From Bacteroidales bacterium UBA6401 (GTDB lineage: Bacteria; Bacteroidota; Bacteroidia; Bacteroidales; UBA932), in NCBI GenBank assembly GCA_002438635.1, contig DJPX01000028.1, forward strand, positions 1 through 46,807: a stretch of DNA of 46,807 nucleotides. The letters run 5' to 3'. Below the pieces are notes generated by a model, which saw nothing but the letters and a program-made list of their open reading frames with translations, made no database searches and was not told the DNA's origin. Position 1 is the first letter of the stretch. Each line of letters begins with the position of its first letter. Position numbers and translations under genes: made by a program. Shown here in pieces: positions 32,701 through 41,450 of this stretch.

Positions 32701-32948
32701 TGGGCGTTATAGTTTTTCTGTCTCGCGATACTTTCACCCTGAAAGAATAGTTCCTTAATCATACAATTCAAATGTTTCGGAACGCAAATATAATGCGTTC
32801 AATCGTATTTTCAATTTCCTTTTTGAAAAGAAATCAGGCATATACATTCAATCGTGATAAGGTAAATACAAAAGTAGGGATTTCGATTCTTGCTTTTGTG
32901 CCTTATTAGGAATAAATGGGATGTGTGGTAAATAAAAAAACAGGCAAT

Positions 32949-32982
32949 TGACTTTATTTGTTAAAAAATTATTGTACATTTG
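32949..32982 (+). promoter_or_regulatory. Promoter of the Ter island
   Basis: TACATTTG (32975-32982) is a perfect -7 box, with TTG (32948-32950) and TTTG (32957-32960) as possible upstream elements at less certain spacing. It would give a leader of about 355 bases before the first ORF at 33346. Confidence 0.55.
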
Positions 32983-32987
32983 TTGTC

Positions 32988-33345
32988 GATCAGCTAGCCC
33001 GATGTCCATAAATTATTGATATTTTGGCGGTAAATGGGTGGGTTGGGTAGACATAACAAGACGTTACTTGACGTTTATCTTCTGTCATCAAACTTGGCAA
33101 TTTGATATGATTCAATCAGAAGAAACGGCAACGGGAGCGTCCACATTGTGATGACGATTCAGTCGCCACGCTTTGTTGCGTGTTCATTACTGTATATCAT
33201 CCCTGACGTGGGCTAGCTGCGTTGCTCGTTCTGATTGAATGGCAGCCAAGGCCTGATGACGGGATGAGCAAAAGTATGACTCCCACGTCTTTTTGTATCC
33301 GTTCGGATAAGGGTTGTCGCCGGACACTGAAACTGATGACACCAG
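32988..33345 (+). ncRNA. Long structured leader upstream of the Ter island
   Basis: No convincing ORF. Complementary segments: CAGCTAGCCC (32991-33000) with GGGCTAGCTG (33210-33219), 10/10; ATTCAATCAGAA (33110-33121) with TTCTGATTGAAT (33229-33240), 12/12, continued by GCAACG (33128-33133) with CGTTGC (33220-33225); GACGTGGG (33205-33212) with CCCACGTC (33282-33289), 8/8. There is a local hairpin CACGC/GCGTG (33167-33182) and ATCAAA/TTTGAT (33087-33106). The first two pairings cross, and the third competes with the first, so a pseudoknot or alternative folds are possible. TGATGAC occurs three times (33150, 33254, 33334). I do not match it to a known riboswitch class. Confidence 0.5.
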
Positions 33346-35391
33346 ATGAGGCGATTCTTGGCTTTTCTTACCTTAAGCTTGCTGAGCATTTCTGTTTTTG
33401 CCCAGCGATACAATAAGTATGAATCTTCGTATTATTACAAACAAGCGATGGAGTATCTTAGAAAAGAAGAAGATTCATCTGCCTTGGAAGCATTGCAAAA
33501 AGAAATCTCGGATCATAAAGACAATGGGTATGCATATCTTTTCGTTGCAGCCATCTACCTAAGGAACGAGGCGTATGGTGACGCTCTTGTGTCAGCGGAT
33601 AATGCCATTAAATATATTCCTAAAAAGGATAAGGAATACAAGGCTTTTGCATACTACAAAAGGGCAGGTGTGTATAGAGCGCTGGAAGATACCCAAAAGG
33701 CGTTGGCAGATTATTCCACCGCCATTTCCATATATCCGGAGAATGATGAGTTCTACTTAGACAGGGCTCAGATTTTATATGAGGAAGGTCTGTATGATCA
33801 GGCGGACAAGGACTATGTTGCCATTAAGGCTTTGGATGAGCACAATGCTATGGCATATATGGGGATGGGTAGGAACAAGGTTGCGCGAGGAGAATATCGC
33901 CAGGCGATAGATGACTTTGATTATGTCATTGCCCTGTATCCTGACTACTCATCGGGATATTCATTCCGTGCGGAGTCGAAGATGAGGGTTCAAGAATATT
34001 CCGATGCGGCAAGCGATATCGTGAAGGCACTGAGCATAAACAGAGATGACAAGTCTTTTTATCTGATGAACTGTCTTGCGGACTCGTCTTTCACACATAT
34101 CTGTACGAAATTGAAATCGTATGCTGTCACAGAACCCAACAGTGAGTATTGGCCGTATTGCCTAGGGATGATATATGAATCAACAAGGAAATATGAGGAG
34201 GCTATCGACTATTATAAGAAATCCGCCAAGCTGGACGGCGACGATGTGGTATATGCCAGAATTTCCAACTGCTATGAGGAACTTGGAAACTGGGAGTCGG
34301 CGATGGAATATATTGAAAAGGCGATAGAGATAGATCCAAAGTATTTCGTTTACCCACTTTCCAAGGCTGATTTATATTACAAATCTGGAGACATTAAGTC
34401 CGGGGTTGCTGTTTTGGACGGTTTTATTGAATTCCATCCAGATTATTATTACGGATATTACCGTCGCGGATGGTTCAAGGATAATATTAACGATATTGAC
34501 GGAGCTATCGCAGATTACACAACGAGTATTGAACTTAATCCGGACTATTCATACGCTTATATGTCGAGAGGCAAGATGCATTTGTTGAAAGGAGAGGATG
34601 AACTGGCGCGTAAGGATTTTGAAGAGACGGTAAAGAGGGACACTGTGCCGGAAAAAGGGAACGCTGCGGAATATGCGTTGTTTTATCTGGGGCGGATTGA
34701 TGAGGCAAAGGCTTGGATGCAGAAGATCATTGATGCTGATAAGGATGACAGCGGAGTGTATTATGATGCGGCTTGCCTATATTCTCTGATGGGAGATGTC
34801 GATTCTTCTATTGCATATCTGGAAACCAGCCTTGACAAGGGATATAAGGGACTCCATCATATTCAAACCGATAACGATTTGGATAATATCAGAAATGATT
34901 CCAGATATAAGGAATTGATAAGCAGGCATTCAGATGTGAAAGAATCAAGTGTGGCGGGTTCCGCCAAAGTGTCATACATTGAGAAAGTATCTGAGGCTCC
35001 ATTCACTCGTTCAGGTGGGGTGACCAAGGTAAAATGTGAGATCAATGGACTGCCTCTTCATTTTGTGTTTGACACCGGGGCGGCCGAAGTGACGATTTCA
35101 CGCATTGAGGCGACATTTATGTTCAAGAACGATTATCTCACGGCTGCGGATGTGGTCGGCAAGTCCAGATATATGGATGCTAATGGCGACATCTCGATAG
35201 GGACCATGATCAATCTAAGAAAAGTGACATTCGCAGGATTTGAGTTGGAGAATGTCAGAGCATCGGTGGTGGATAGCGGCAATGCACCGCTTCTCCTCGG
35301 ACAAAGTGTTTTGAGTCGACTCGGCAAAGTGGAGATTGATTATGAGAAGGGTGTGCTGAGGATTATCGTGAAAGAAAGGGTAAACAACTAA
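33346..35391 (+). CDS. Secreted TPR protein with retropepsin-like aspartyl protease domain
   Basis: A 681-residue exported protein. Residues 1-19 are a signal peptide (VFA-Q). About 25-530 hold a long series of tetratricopeptide repeats (recurring A-Y-GR-Y-A--D-A--L-P motifs), a protein-binding scaffold. The C-terminus (about 555-675) is a clan AA, retropepsin-like domain (gag-asp/Asp_protease_2 type): HFVFDTGAAEVTIS with catalytic D576-T-G-A, and the late partner ALLLGQSVLSRLGKVEIDY-like stretch (about 645-663). Such domains act as dimers. It opens the island, 13 bases before a TerD gene, yet is the only exported member; the TerD and TerY proteins are cytoplasmic. Substrate unknown; envelope-side processing is an inference. 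Confidence 0.88.
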   Translation: MRRFLAFLTLSLLSISVFAQRYNKYESSYYYKQAMEYLRKEEDSSALEALQKEISDHKDNGYAYLFVAAIYLRNEAYGDALVSADNAIKYIPKKDKEYKAFAYYKRAGVYRALEDTQKALADYSTAISIYPENDEFYLDRAQILYEEGLYDQADKDYVAIKALDEHNAMAYMGMGRNKVARGEYRQAIDDFDYVIALYPDYSSGYSFRAESKMRVQEYSDAASDIVKALSINRDDKSFYLMNCLADSSFTHICTKLKSYAVTEPNSEYWPYCLGMIYESTRKYEEAIDYYKKSAKLDGDDVVYARISNCYEELGNWESAMEYIEKAIEIDPKYFVYPLSKADLYYKSGDIKSGVAVLDGFIEFHPDYYYGYYRRGWFKDNINDIDGAIADYTTSIELNPDYSYAYMSRGKMHLLKGEDELARKDFEETVKRDTVPEKGNAAEYALFYLGRIDEAKAWMQKIIDADKDDSGVYYDAACLYSLMGDVDSSIAYLETSLDKGYKGLHHIQTDNDLDNIRNDSRYKELISRHSDVKESSVAGSAKVSYIEKVSEAPFTRSGGVTKVKCEINGLPLHFVFDTGAAEVTISRIEATFMFKNDYLTAADVVGKSRYMDANGDISIGTMINLRKVTFAGFELENVRASVVDSGNAPLLLGQSVLSRLGKVEIDYEKGVLRIIVKERVNN

Positions 35392-35404
35392 AATATAAAT
35401 TATT

Positions 35405-35968
35405 ATGATTAATCTTGAAAAAGGTCAGCGTATAAGCATGGATAGCAGCTTGACGCTTGTGGGCGTGGGTCTTGGTTGGGATCCAAGTGAAACGCCTGGT
35501 GTTGATTTCGATCTTGACGCTTCGGCATTTATGCTTGGGGCAAATGGAAAGACTCCTCGTGATGAGTTTTTCGTTTTCTATAACAATCAAGTATCGCCAG
35601 ACAATGCTGTGGCATCTTCCGGCGATGATCTTACGGGAGGCAACAGTGATGGTGGTGATGATGAGACTCTTACGGTAGACTTGGGAAAAGTTGACTCTAG
35701 CATTCAAAGTATAGTGTTCACAGCAACCATTCATAAAGCTGTCGAGAGACGTCAGAATTTCGGTCAAGTCAGGAATTCTTATATCAGGATATATAATGCC
35801 GTTACAAATGCCGATATCGCACGATACGATCTCGATGAGGACTTTTCAATAGAAACAGCGGTAGAGTTCGGCAGACTCTACAAAAGAAACGGAGAGTGGA
35901 AATTCGAGGCAATGGGATTAGGATCTCGCGATGGCCTTCAGGGTCTTGTGAACAAATACTGCTATTAA
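35405..35968 (+). CDS. terD: TerD-family calcium-binding stress protein
   Basis: A 187-residue TerD/TerE-type protein, close to E. coli TerD: INLEKGQRISM, VGVGLGWDPSETPGVDFDLDASAF, FYNNQVSPDNAV, GGDDETLTVDLGKV, FGQVRNSYIRIYN, ARYDLDEDFS and GRLYKRNGEWKFEAMG. The Asp-rich loops (DFDLDAS and GDDET) are the calcium sites of the family. TerD proteins are needed for tellurite, phage and colicin resistance, by an unclear membrane-linked mechanism. It is the most canonical of three paralogs in a row. Confidence 0.93.
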   Translation: MINLEKGQRISMDSSLTLVGVGLGWDPSETPGVDFDLDASAFMLGANGKTPRDEFFVFYNNQVSPDNAVASSGDDLTGGNSDGGDDETLTVDLGKVDSSIQSIVFTATIHKAVERRQNFGQVRNSYIRIYNAVTNADIARYDLDEDFSIETAVEFGRLYKRNGEWKFEAMGLGSRDGLQGLVNKYCY

Positions 35969-35992
35969 TCACATCATTGTCATTCATAGATT

Positions 35993-36622
35993 ATGGCAAT
36001 CATACTTGAAAAAGGTGGTGATAGCCACCGCATCAACCTCGAAAAGAGCGGAACCTTCTCCGAAGAAATCAAGATAAACCTCAACTGGAGCAAGGGTGGA
36101 TTCTTCTCGAGATTCTTAAATGGAGATGTTGATTTGGATTTAGGATGCTTCTATGAGCTCAACAATGGCAAAAAGAAGTTGATTGACGGACTTCAATTTT
36201 CTCACGGAAGAGGTGGTTCCCGTAATATTCAAAGTAATCAAGGATGCTACACTATGGAACCATATATATGGCATATGGGGGACGATCGCGGTGGAGGAGC
36301 GTCTTCTGGAGAGAACATCTTAGTTAATCCGGCAGGTGTTCCGTTCATCAAGAAGATGATTGTTTATACTTTCATATTTGATGGTGCGGCAAAATGGTCC
36401 GAGACAAATGCTGTTGTGAGAGTTTCTGTACCAGGAAATGAAGATGTCGTGGTGGAAATGGGTACTCAATACAGCAACAAGCGATTTTGCGCTATCGCAG
36501 AGTTGGATTTTGATAAGGACTCCATTAACGTGAAGAAACTCGTGACATTCCACGATGGGCACTCAGACTGCGACAAGGTATATGGATGGGGATTTAAATA
36601 TAAACCAGGAACTAAAGACTAA
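35993..36622 (+). CDS. Divergent TerD-family protein
   Basis: A 209-residue TerD-like protein. It opens ILEKGGDSHRINLEKSG and has the INLNWSKGG, GDVDLDLGCFYEL and FIFDGAAKWSETNAVVRVSVPG pattern of the beta-sandwich. The first calcium loop (DVDLDLG) is present; the second (GDDRGGGASSGENI) is altered. It resembles the TerX/TerA-side group more than TerD/E. It lies 24 bases after terD and 5 before the third paralog. Confidence 0.85.
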   Translation: MAIILEKGGDSHRINLEKSGTFSEEIKINLNWSKGGFFSRFLNGDVDLDLGCFYELNNGKKKLIDGLQFSHGRGGSRNIQSNQGCYTMEPYIWHMGDDRGGGASSGENILVNPAGVPFIKKMIVYTFIFDGAAKWSETNAVVRVSVPGNEDVVVEMGTQYSNKRFCAIAELDFDKDSINVKKLVTFHDGHSDCDKVYGWGFKYKPGTKD

Positions 36623-36627
36623 TAATT

Positions 36628-37302
36628 ATGGCAATTCAATTAGAAAAAGGACAGCGCATCAATCTCGAAAAGGAGTCTGGTGCAAAGCTTACGAACTTTT
36701 GTGTAGGATGTAACTGGGGAGCAATTATTCAGAAAACTTTTTTCGGACTGTCCCAAAAAGTGGTGGATGTTGACTTGGATCTCAGCTGCTTGATGTTTGA
36801 TGCGGAGGGTAAACCTATTGATCATATCTGGTCGCCTTTGTATAGATTCGGCAATTCGAACACAGGCTTGCCAACCGGAAAACTCGATTCCCTTGACAGG
36901 GCCTTACATCATACTGGCGATGACCTTACTGGGGATCAAGACGGCGATGATGGGCTAGACAATGAGATTATCACTGTTGATTTGAATCGAGTTAATCCAA
37001 ATATCAACTCGATTGTTTTCTTCCTCAATATTTATAACAACAACGAATATAGCGGAGATTTCTCAGGAATTCCATATGCGTCTATCAGAATGTTTGAAGG
37101 AACTCCGGACAAGGCGCCAAAACAAGTATTCGCCTCATACAATGTTGCTACGAAAACAGAATGCGTAGGTATGCGGGGGCTTGTGATGGGTAAACTATAT
37201 CGAAGAAATGGTGATTGGAAATTTGCAGCCATTGGAGATGCGTTTCCCGACCCAAGCATTGTGAATACTATTGTTCGTGTTATGAAAGACTACTCAAAAT
37301 AA
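36628..37302 (+). CDS. TerD-family protein, third paralog
   Basis: A 224-residue TerD-type protein. It opens AIQLEKGQRINLEKESG, then VVDVDLDLSCLMFDAEGK, TGDDLTGDQDGDDGLDNEIITVDL with two acidic calcium loops, and GKLYRRNGDWKFAAIG near the end. Compared with terD it has an insertion (about 28-40) after CNWG. It follows the second paralog by 5 bases and precedes the first VWA gene by 15. Confidence 0.88.
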   Translation: MAIQLEKGQRINLEKESGAKLTNFCVGCNWGAIIQKTFFGLSQKVVDVDLDLSCLMFDAEGKPIDHIWSPLYRFGNSNTGLPTGKLDSLDRALHHTGDDLTGDQDGDDGLDNEIITVDLNRVNPNINSIVFFLNIYNNNEYSGDFSGIPYASIRMFEGTPDKAPKQVFASYNVATKTECVGMRGLVMGKLYRRNGDWKFAAIGDAFPDPSIVNTIVRVMKDYSK

Positions 37303-37317
37303 CAAAATCAAAACATT

Positions 37318-37956
37318 ATGAGAAGATTACCAGTTTATTTGCTTCTTGACACTTCTGGTTCGATGTATGGCGAGCCAATCGAAGCAGTTAAAAATGGCGT
37401 ACAGATGCTCATCTCCACATTGAGAAGTGACCCCTATGCCCTTGAAACAGCGTATCTAAGCATTATCACTTTCAACAGTACGGCACAGCAAATTACTCCG
37501 CTCACAGAGTTGGCTGCTATTCAGCAACCAAATATTGATGCTGGAGGATGTACTGTTTTGGGTGGTGCGTTGGAGCTTTTGGCCCAAAAAGTTGACAGCG
37601 AAATCACAAAGACAACTGCTGAAGTTAAAGGAGATTGGAGACCCTTGGTTTTCTTGATGACCGATGGAGAGCCAACCGATAGCATAACCAAGGGACTCGA
37701 AGAATTCAAAAAGCGCAAATTCGGAATGGTCGTAGCTTGTGCCGCCGGCCAAGGGGCAAACGTTAACACCCTCAAGCAAATTACGGAGAATGTGGTGCAG
37801 CTTGATACGGCAGACAGCGCAACCATCAAAGCGTTCTTCAAGTGGGTATCCGCTTCCATCAGCACCAGCAGCAAGTCTGTAGAGGAGACTTCTGCCGAGG
37901 CAACGACAATGAGCGAGTTGCCGCCTCCACCTGCGGAAGTTAATATTGTATTGTAG
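37318..37956 (+). CDS. TerY-type VWA protein 1
   Basis: A 212-residue VWA-domain protein of the TerY kind. The MIDAS metal site shows DTSGS (residues 11-15), a Thr in GGCTVLGGAL (about 78-80) and MTDGEPTD (about 118-125). It ends with a Ser/Thr-rich linker and the tail ELPPPPAEVNIVL, which is nearly repeated at the end of TerY 2. It probably bridges partner proteins under metal control. A long hairpin follows before the next gene. Confidence 0.9.
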   Translation: MRRLPVYLLLDTSGSMYGEPIEAVKNGVQMLISTLRSDPYALETAYLSIITFNSTAQQITPLTELAAIQQPNIDAGGCTVLGGALELLAQKVDSEITKTTAEVKGDWRPLVFLMTDGEPTDSITKGLEEFKKRKFGMVVACAAGQGANVNTLKQITENVVQLDTADSATIKAFFKWVSASISTSSKSVEETSAEATTMSELPPPPAEVNIVL

Positions 37957-37962
37957 ATTATT

Positions 37963-38000
37963 GTCTAGTTAGAGCTATCAAAACGACAGCCTAACTAGAC
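37963..38000 (+). other. Intercistronic hairpin between the first two VWA genes
   Basis: GTCTAGTTAG (37963-37972) and CTAACTAGAC (37991-38000) pair perfectly over 10 bases, and GCT/AGC extend the stem inside a one-base bulge. No T tract follows. It lies in one of the two longest gaps of the TerD-TerY stretch (83 bases) and could set the stoichiometry of the genes on either side. Confidence 0.6.
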
Positions 38001-38039
38001 ATAAAGTTTAAGCGAATCTAGATTTGGCATAAAAGCAGA

Positions 38040-38675
38040 ATGAGACGTTTACCTGTATATATTTTGATTGACACCTCTGGCTCGATGAAAGGAGAGCCTA
38101 TCGAGTCTGTGAAGGTCGGACTTTCAGATATGATAGCCTCTTTGCGCCTTGACCCATACGCATTAGAGACAGTGTGCATCAGTATAATAACATACGATAA
38201 GGATGTAAAACAACTTATTCCTTTGACAGAATTGGAAAATCTGCGGCTTCCTGAAATAGAGTGCCCAGATTCCGGCCCTACTCATACTGGTGCGGCTTTG
38301 AATATGTTGTGCGATTGCTATGACAAAGAGGTCAATATGGGCAGCCGAGAACAAAAGGGTGACTGGATGCCATTGTTATTTGTGCTGACTGATGGCAAGC
38401 CGTCAGACTTGATGGTTTACGAGGATGCTATTAGTAAAGTTCAACATCATCAGTTTACAAATATCGTGGCTTGTGCGGCTGGGCCGAAAGCGAAGACTGA
38501 GCCATTAAAGAAGCTTACAGACAATGTTTTTACCCTTGACACAATGGATAGCAGCACTTTCAAGAAATTCTTCCAGTGGGTGACCATCAATGTGCAGCAA
38601 GGTGGACGCACCGTCGGTGTGTCAGAAAAGGCAGAGCTCCCACCACCACCGACAGAAGTTAATGTCGTGTTATAA
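38040..38675 (+). CDS. TerY-type VWA protein 2
   Basis: A 211-residue paralog of the preceding gene: RLPVYILIDTSGSMKGEPIESVK at the start (first 20 residues carry the MIDAS), GPTHTGAAL for the Thr loop, LTDGKPSDL for the third loop, and the same tail, ELPPPPTEVNVVL. The two VWA proteins are close in sequence and length, which suggests an older tandem duplication. A 97-base gap with only weak dyads follows. Confidence 0.9.
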   Translation: MRRLPVYILIDTSGSMKGEPIESVKVGLSDMIASLRLDPYALETVCISIITYDKDVKQLIPLTELENLRLPEIECPDSGPTHTGAALNMLCDCYDKEVNMGSREQKGDWMPLLFVLTDGKPSDLMVYEDAISKVQHHQFTNIVACAAGPKAKTEPLKKLTDNVFTLDTMDSSTFKKFFQWVTINVQQGGRTVGVSEKAELPPPPTEVNVVL

Positions 38676-38772
38676 ATACAAATAATTCCAATAAGATGCA
38701 TAGACATTGTCAAGCAACCAAAACGTCAATATCAATTAGACAATCACACCATAACATTCAATTTAACATAAT

Positions 38773-39819
38773 ATGAGAAGATTACCTGTGTACTTCCTCG
38801 TTGATGTCTCCGAGTCAATGGTAGGAGACCCTATAAAACAGGTAGAGGATGGAATGAGGCAAATAATTCAAGAACTGAGGACTGACCCTTATGCTCTGGA
38901 GACTGTTTTTGTGTCAATAATTGTCTTTGCTAGTAAGGCCAAGACCTTGTCCCCGCTCACCGAGTTGTATAAGTTCTATCCTCCAACATTTCCTATAGGT
39001 GGAGGGACATCTCTCGGGGCTGCAATGAATCTCTTGATGGATGAAATGGACAAGAACATAGTAAAGGCGACAGAAGAAGCCAAAGGCGATTGGAAACCTA
39101 TAGTGTTCCTCTTTACAGATGGCACTCCAACAGATGATCCAACAGTTTCGTTCACTCGATGGAATCAGAAATACAGATGTAAGGCCAATCTTGTCGCAAT
39201 ATCTATTGGCGATAATGTTAATACACAGGTGCTCGGACAAATATCCGATAATGTTATGCGTTTGAATGAAACAGACGATATGTCGTTCAAGGCATTCTTT
39301 AAATGGGTTACGGCTTCAATAAAGGCCACCAGTGTATCTGTATCTAATACGGGCGACGATGCATTATCATTGGCTCCAATCGGGGACATAAATCTTGAAA
39401 AGGTAGATACGAGAAAACCTTGTGCTGTTGATGAGAACTTTACTGTTTTGCTTGGAAAATGCTCTAATACTAAAAAGCCATATCTAGTGAAGTATGCAAA
39501 GAGAATTTCGGATATGGAAGGATTTGAATCATTAGGCTTTAAGGTTTCTGATTTTAAGTTGGTAGGTGCCTATCCTATAGACGAGGAGGCATACAATAGT
39601 TTGAGCGATGGCAAATCTAATCTTCGCATTAACACTATGTCACTGCGTGGTGTTCCTACCTGCCCTTGCTGCGGAAATCAACTTGGCGTGGTGGTATGCG
39701 AGTGTGGCAATATTATGTGTTTGGATGGGCGAACAACAGCCTGCCCGTGGTGTGGGATGGAGGGATCACTTGGAGAAATAGCTGAAGGAGGTATCGATAT
39801 AACTAGAGGAAGGGGGTAA
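38773..39819 (+). CDS. TerY-type VWA protein 3 with C-terminal zinc-ribbon domain
   Basis: A 348-residue protein. The VWA part (1-205) has MIDAS DVSES, GGGTSLGAAM and FTDGTPTDD. The C-terminal part (about 215-348) is a TerY-C-like metal-binding domain with CPCC, CEC, C and CPWC clusters (about 296-330), after a region beginning INLEKVDTRKPCAVDENFTVLL. It ends two bases before the PP2C gene, so the two are coupled. In Ter systems this kind of protein is a member of the TerY-P triad along with phosphatase and kinase. Confidence 0.9.
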   Translation: MRRLPVYFLVDVSESMVGDPIKQVEDGMRQIIQELRTDPYALETVFVSIIVFASKAKTLSPLTELYKFYPPTFPIGGGTSLGAAMNLLMDEMDKNIVKATEEAKGDWKPIVFLFTDGTPTDDPTVSFTRWNQKYRCKANLVAISIGDNVNTQVLGQISDNVMRLNETDDMSFKAFFKWVTASIKATSVSVSNTGDDALSLAPIGDINLEKVDTRKPCAVDENFTVLLGKCSNTKKPYLVKYAKRISDMEGFESLGFKVSDFKLVGAYPIDEEAYNSLSDGKSNLRINTMSLRGVPTCPCCGNQLGVVVCECGNIMCLDGRTTACPWCGMEGSLGEIAEGGIDITRGRG

Positions 39820-39821
39820 TT

Positions 39822-41441
39822 ATGGAAATTGACAAGATAATACAAACGATTGTCGGAACAGACGATGAGAAGAAACTAGAGGGATTCCTCAGTTTTTTAT
39901 CAGGAAAGCTTTGGAATTTATATAGGGATGATATTATGGACAAGGTAAAAGTGGCCGAAAATGAGATTAGTTGGAATCTCAATATACCAAATGCCAAGGA
40001 AAATCAAGAGTATATGGAAACTATACCGATACCAGAGGTTAAGTCTTCTTCTGTCCTGCCAGGTCTTGACATCTGCCTTGAAGAAGTTAGTGGTATCGAG
40101 AAAGAGAAACACGGATTAACAGTGACCATTTCTCAAGACGGAAAAAGTTTCACAATAGCAGGAATTCCGACACTGGACGCATTCAGGAAAGAAGGGGCTA
40201 CAGCGGAATCCACCTTTGAGTTGACATTGAAATATGCGCTTAAAGGGGACGATATACCGGAAATGATAGAACTGGAGAAGAAGATACCATTTGTTATCAA
40301 TCAAGACCCTAGAAAACTCTGGAAGGATTTGCCGGTTGATTGGAATAAGCTTCCAGAGCCGAAATATCAAAAGGAAGACTCGCAATGTGAGTATGTAAAA
40401 GTTGAGGCATTGGAAGACGGCACACCCCAAAAAGATATTGTGGCAGCAAGCAAGCGCGGACGCAGTCACGCACAAGAAGCAAAACCTAGAGATGACCATT
40501 TCCGAGTTGAGCATATGGACAACGGTTGGTACATTATGGCTGTTGCGGATGGTGCTGGAAGTGCTAAGTTTTCAAGGAAGGGTTCTCTGATTGCCTGTGA
40601 TGAGTCCGTTGATTATTGCAAGTTGCAGTTAATTAATTGTAAAGCCTTTGAAGACTCTATAGCTAAATATAATAAACAGAAAGTGGACTCCGAAGAAGAA
40701 GTTCGTAAAGAGGTCGGCAATTTTATCTACAACATTGTAGGTGCGGCTGCATTCAAGGCTCACAAGGCAATCAATGTTGAGGCCGCTCTCACCAACCAGA
40801 ATCCGAAACTCTATGCCACTACTCTTCTGTTGACAATATGCAAGAGATTTAGTTTTGGATGGTTTATTGCCTCGTTCTGGGTTGGGGACGGTGCTATCTG
40901 TCTCTATAATCGTGATGAACATACCGCCAAGATTCTTGGAGTCCCGGATGAGGGAGAGTATGCAGGCCAGACTCGATTTTTGACAATGCCAGAAATATTC
41001 AAGGATGCGACATCACTGTACCAGAGACTTCGCTTCAGTATTGTCAATGACTTCACAGCATTGTTCCTTATGAGCGATGGAGTAAGCGACCCTAAATTCG
41101 AGACAGATGCCAATCTGAACAATCCTGCGAAGTGGGATGAATTGTGGGATGATCTTAAGCAAAATGGGGTTGACCTTACGGATGACAATGAAGCCACAAA
41201 AGATCAACTACTTGGCTGGCTGGACTTCTGGTCTCCGGGAAATCACGACGACCGCACTATTGCCATTCTTTATGAAGGAGAAAATCTTAATCTTGAGAAG
41301 GCGACATCCAAGGAGGGCTCGCAGGAAACAATTATCGTTGAGGACGGAAACGAGACTGAGAAATGTAAAGTCGAGAATGATACCTTGACATTGCCTGATG
41401 CTCAGGAAACTATAGAGTTGGATGATGTAGAAATCAAATAG
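39822..41441 (+). CDS. PP2C-family protein phosphatase
   Basis: A 539-residue protein. The N-terminal 200 residues are of unknown fold, with a beta-rich region around 85-160. The PP2C domain (about 215-490) shows VADGAGSAKFSRKGS (metal Asp243), WVGDGAICLYN, FLMSDGVSDPKFE and HDDRTIAIL (Asp476/Asp477). Members dephosphorylate Ser/Thr with two metal ions. The acidic C-terminus (490-539) is Glu-rich. It lies between TerY 3 and the kinase, the TerY-P triad order; its substrate is likely the kinase or a TerY/TerD partner. Confidence 0.9.
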   Translation: MEIDKIIQTIVGTDDEKKLEGFLSFLSGKLWNLYRDDIMDKVKVAENEISWNLNIPNAKENQEYMETIPIPEVKSSSVLPGLDICLEEVSGIEKEKHGLTVTISQDGKSFTIAGIPTLDAFRKEGATAESTFELTLKYALKGDDIPEMIELEKKIPFVINQDPRKLWKDLPVDWNKLPEPKYQKEDSQCEYVKVEALEDGTPQKDIVAASKRGRSHAQEAKPRDDHFRVEHMDNGWYIMAVADGAGSAKFSRKGSLIACDESVDYCKLQLINCKAFEDSIAKYNKQKVDSEEEVRKEVGNFIYNIVGAAAFKAHKAINVEAALTNQNPKLYATTLLLTICKRFSFGWFIASFWVGDGAICLYNRDEHTAKILGVPDEGEYAGQTRFLTMPEIFKDATSLYQRLRFSIVNDFTALFLMSDGVSDPKFETDANLNNPAKWDELWDDLKQNGVDLTDDNEATKDQLLGWLDFWSPGNHDDRTIAILYEGENLNLEKATSKEGSQETIIVEDGNETEKCKVENDTLTLPDAQETIELDDVEIK

Positions 41442-41450
41442 CAAGAAACT

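Noticed and set aside
32508..32750. 80-codon rightward ORF over the 50-bp repeats
   Set aside because: It merely reads through the palindromes; composition is not protein-like and the repeats explain the sequence.
33149..33340. Three TGATGAC copies as C-box-like RNA motifs
   Set aside because: C/D box RNAs are not known from bacteria and no D box pairing was seen; noted only as a repeat in the leader.
33222..33416. 64-codon ORF overlapping the start of the TPR protein
   Set aside because: It starts in the leader stems and ends inside the signal-peptide gene in another frame; no coding character.
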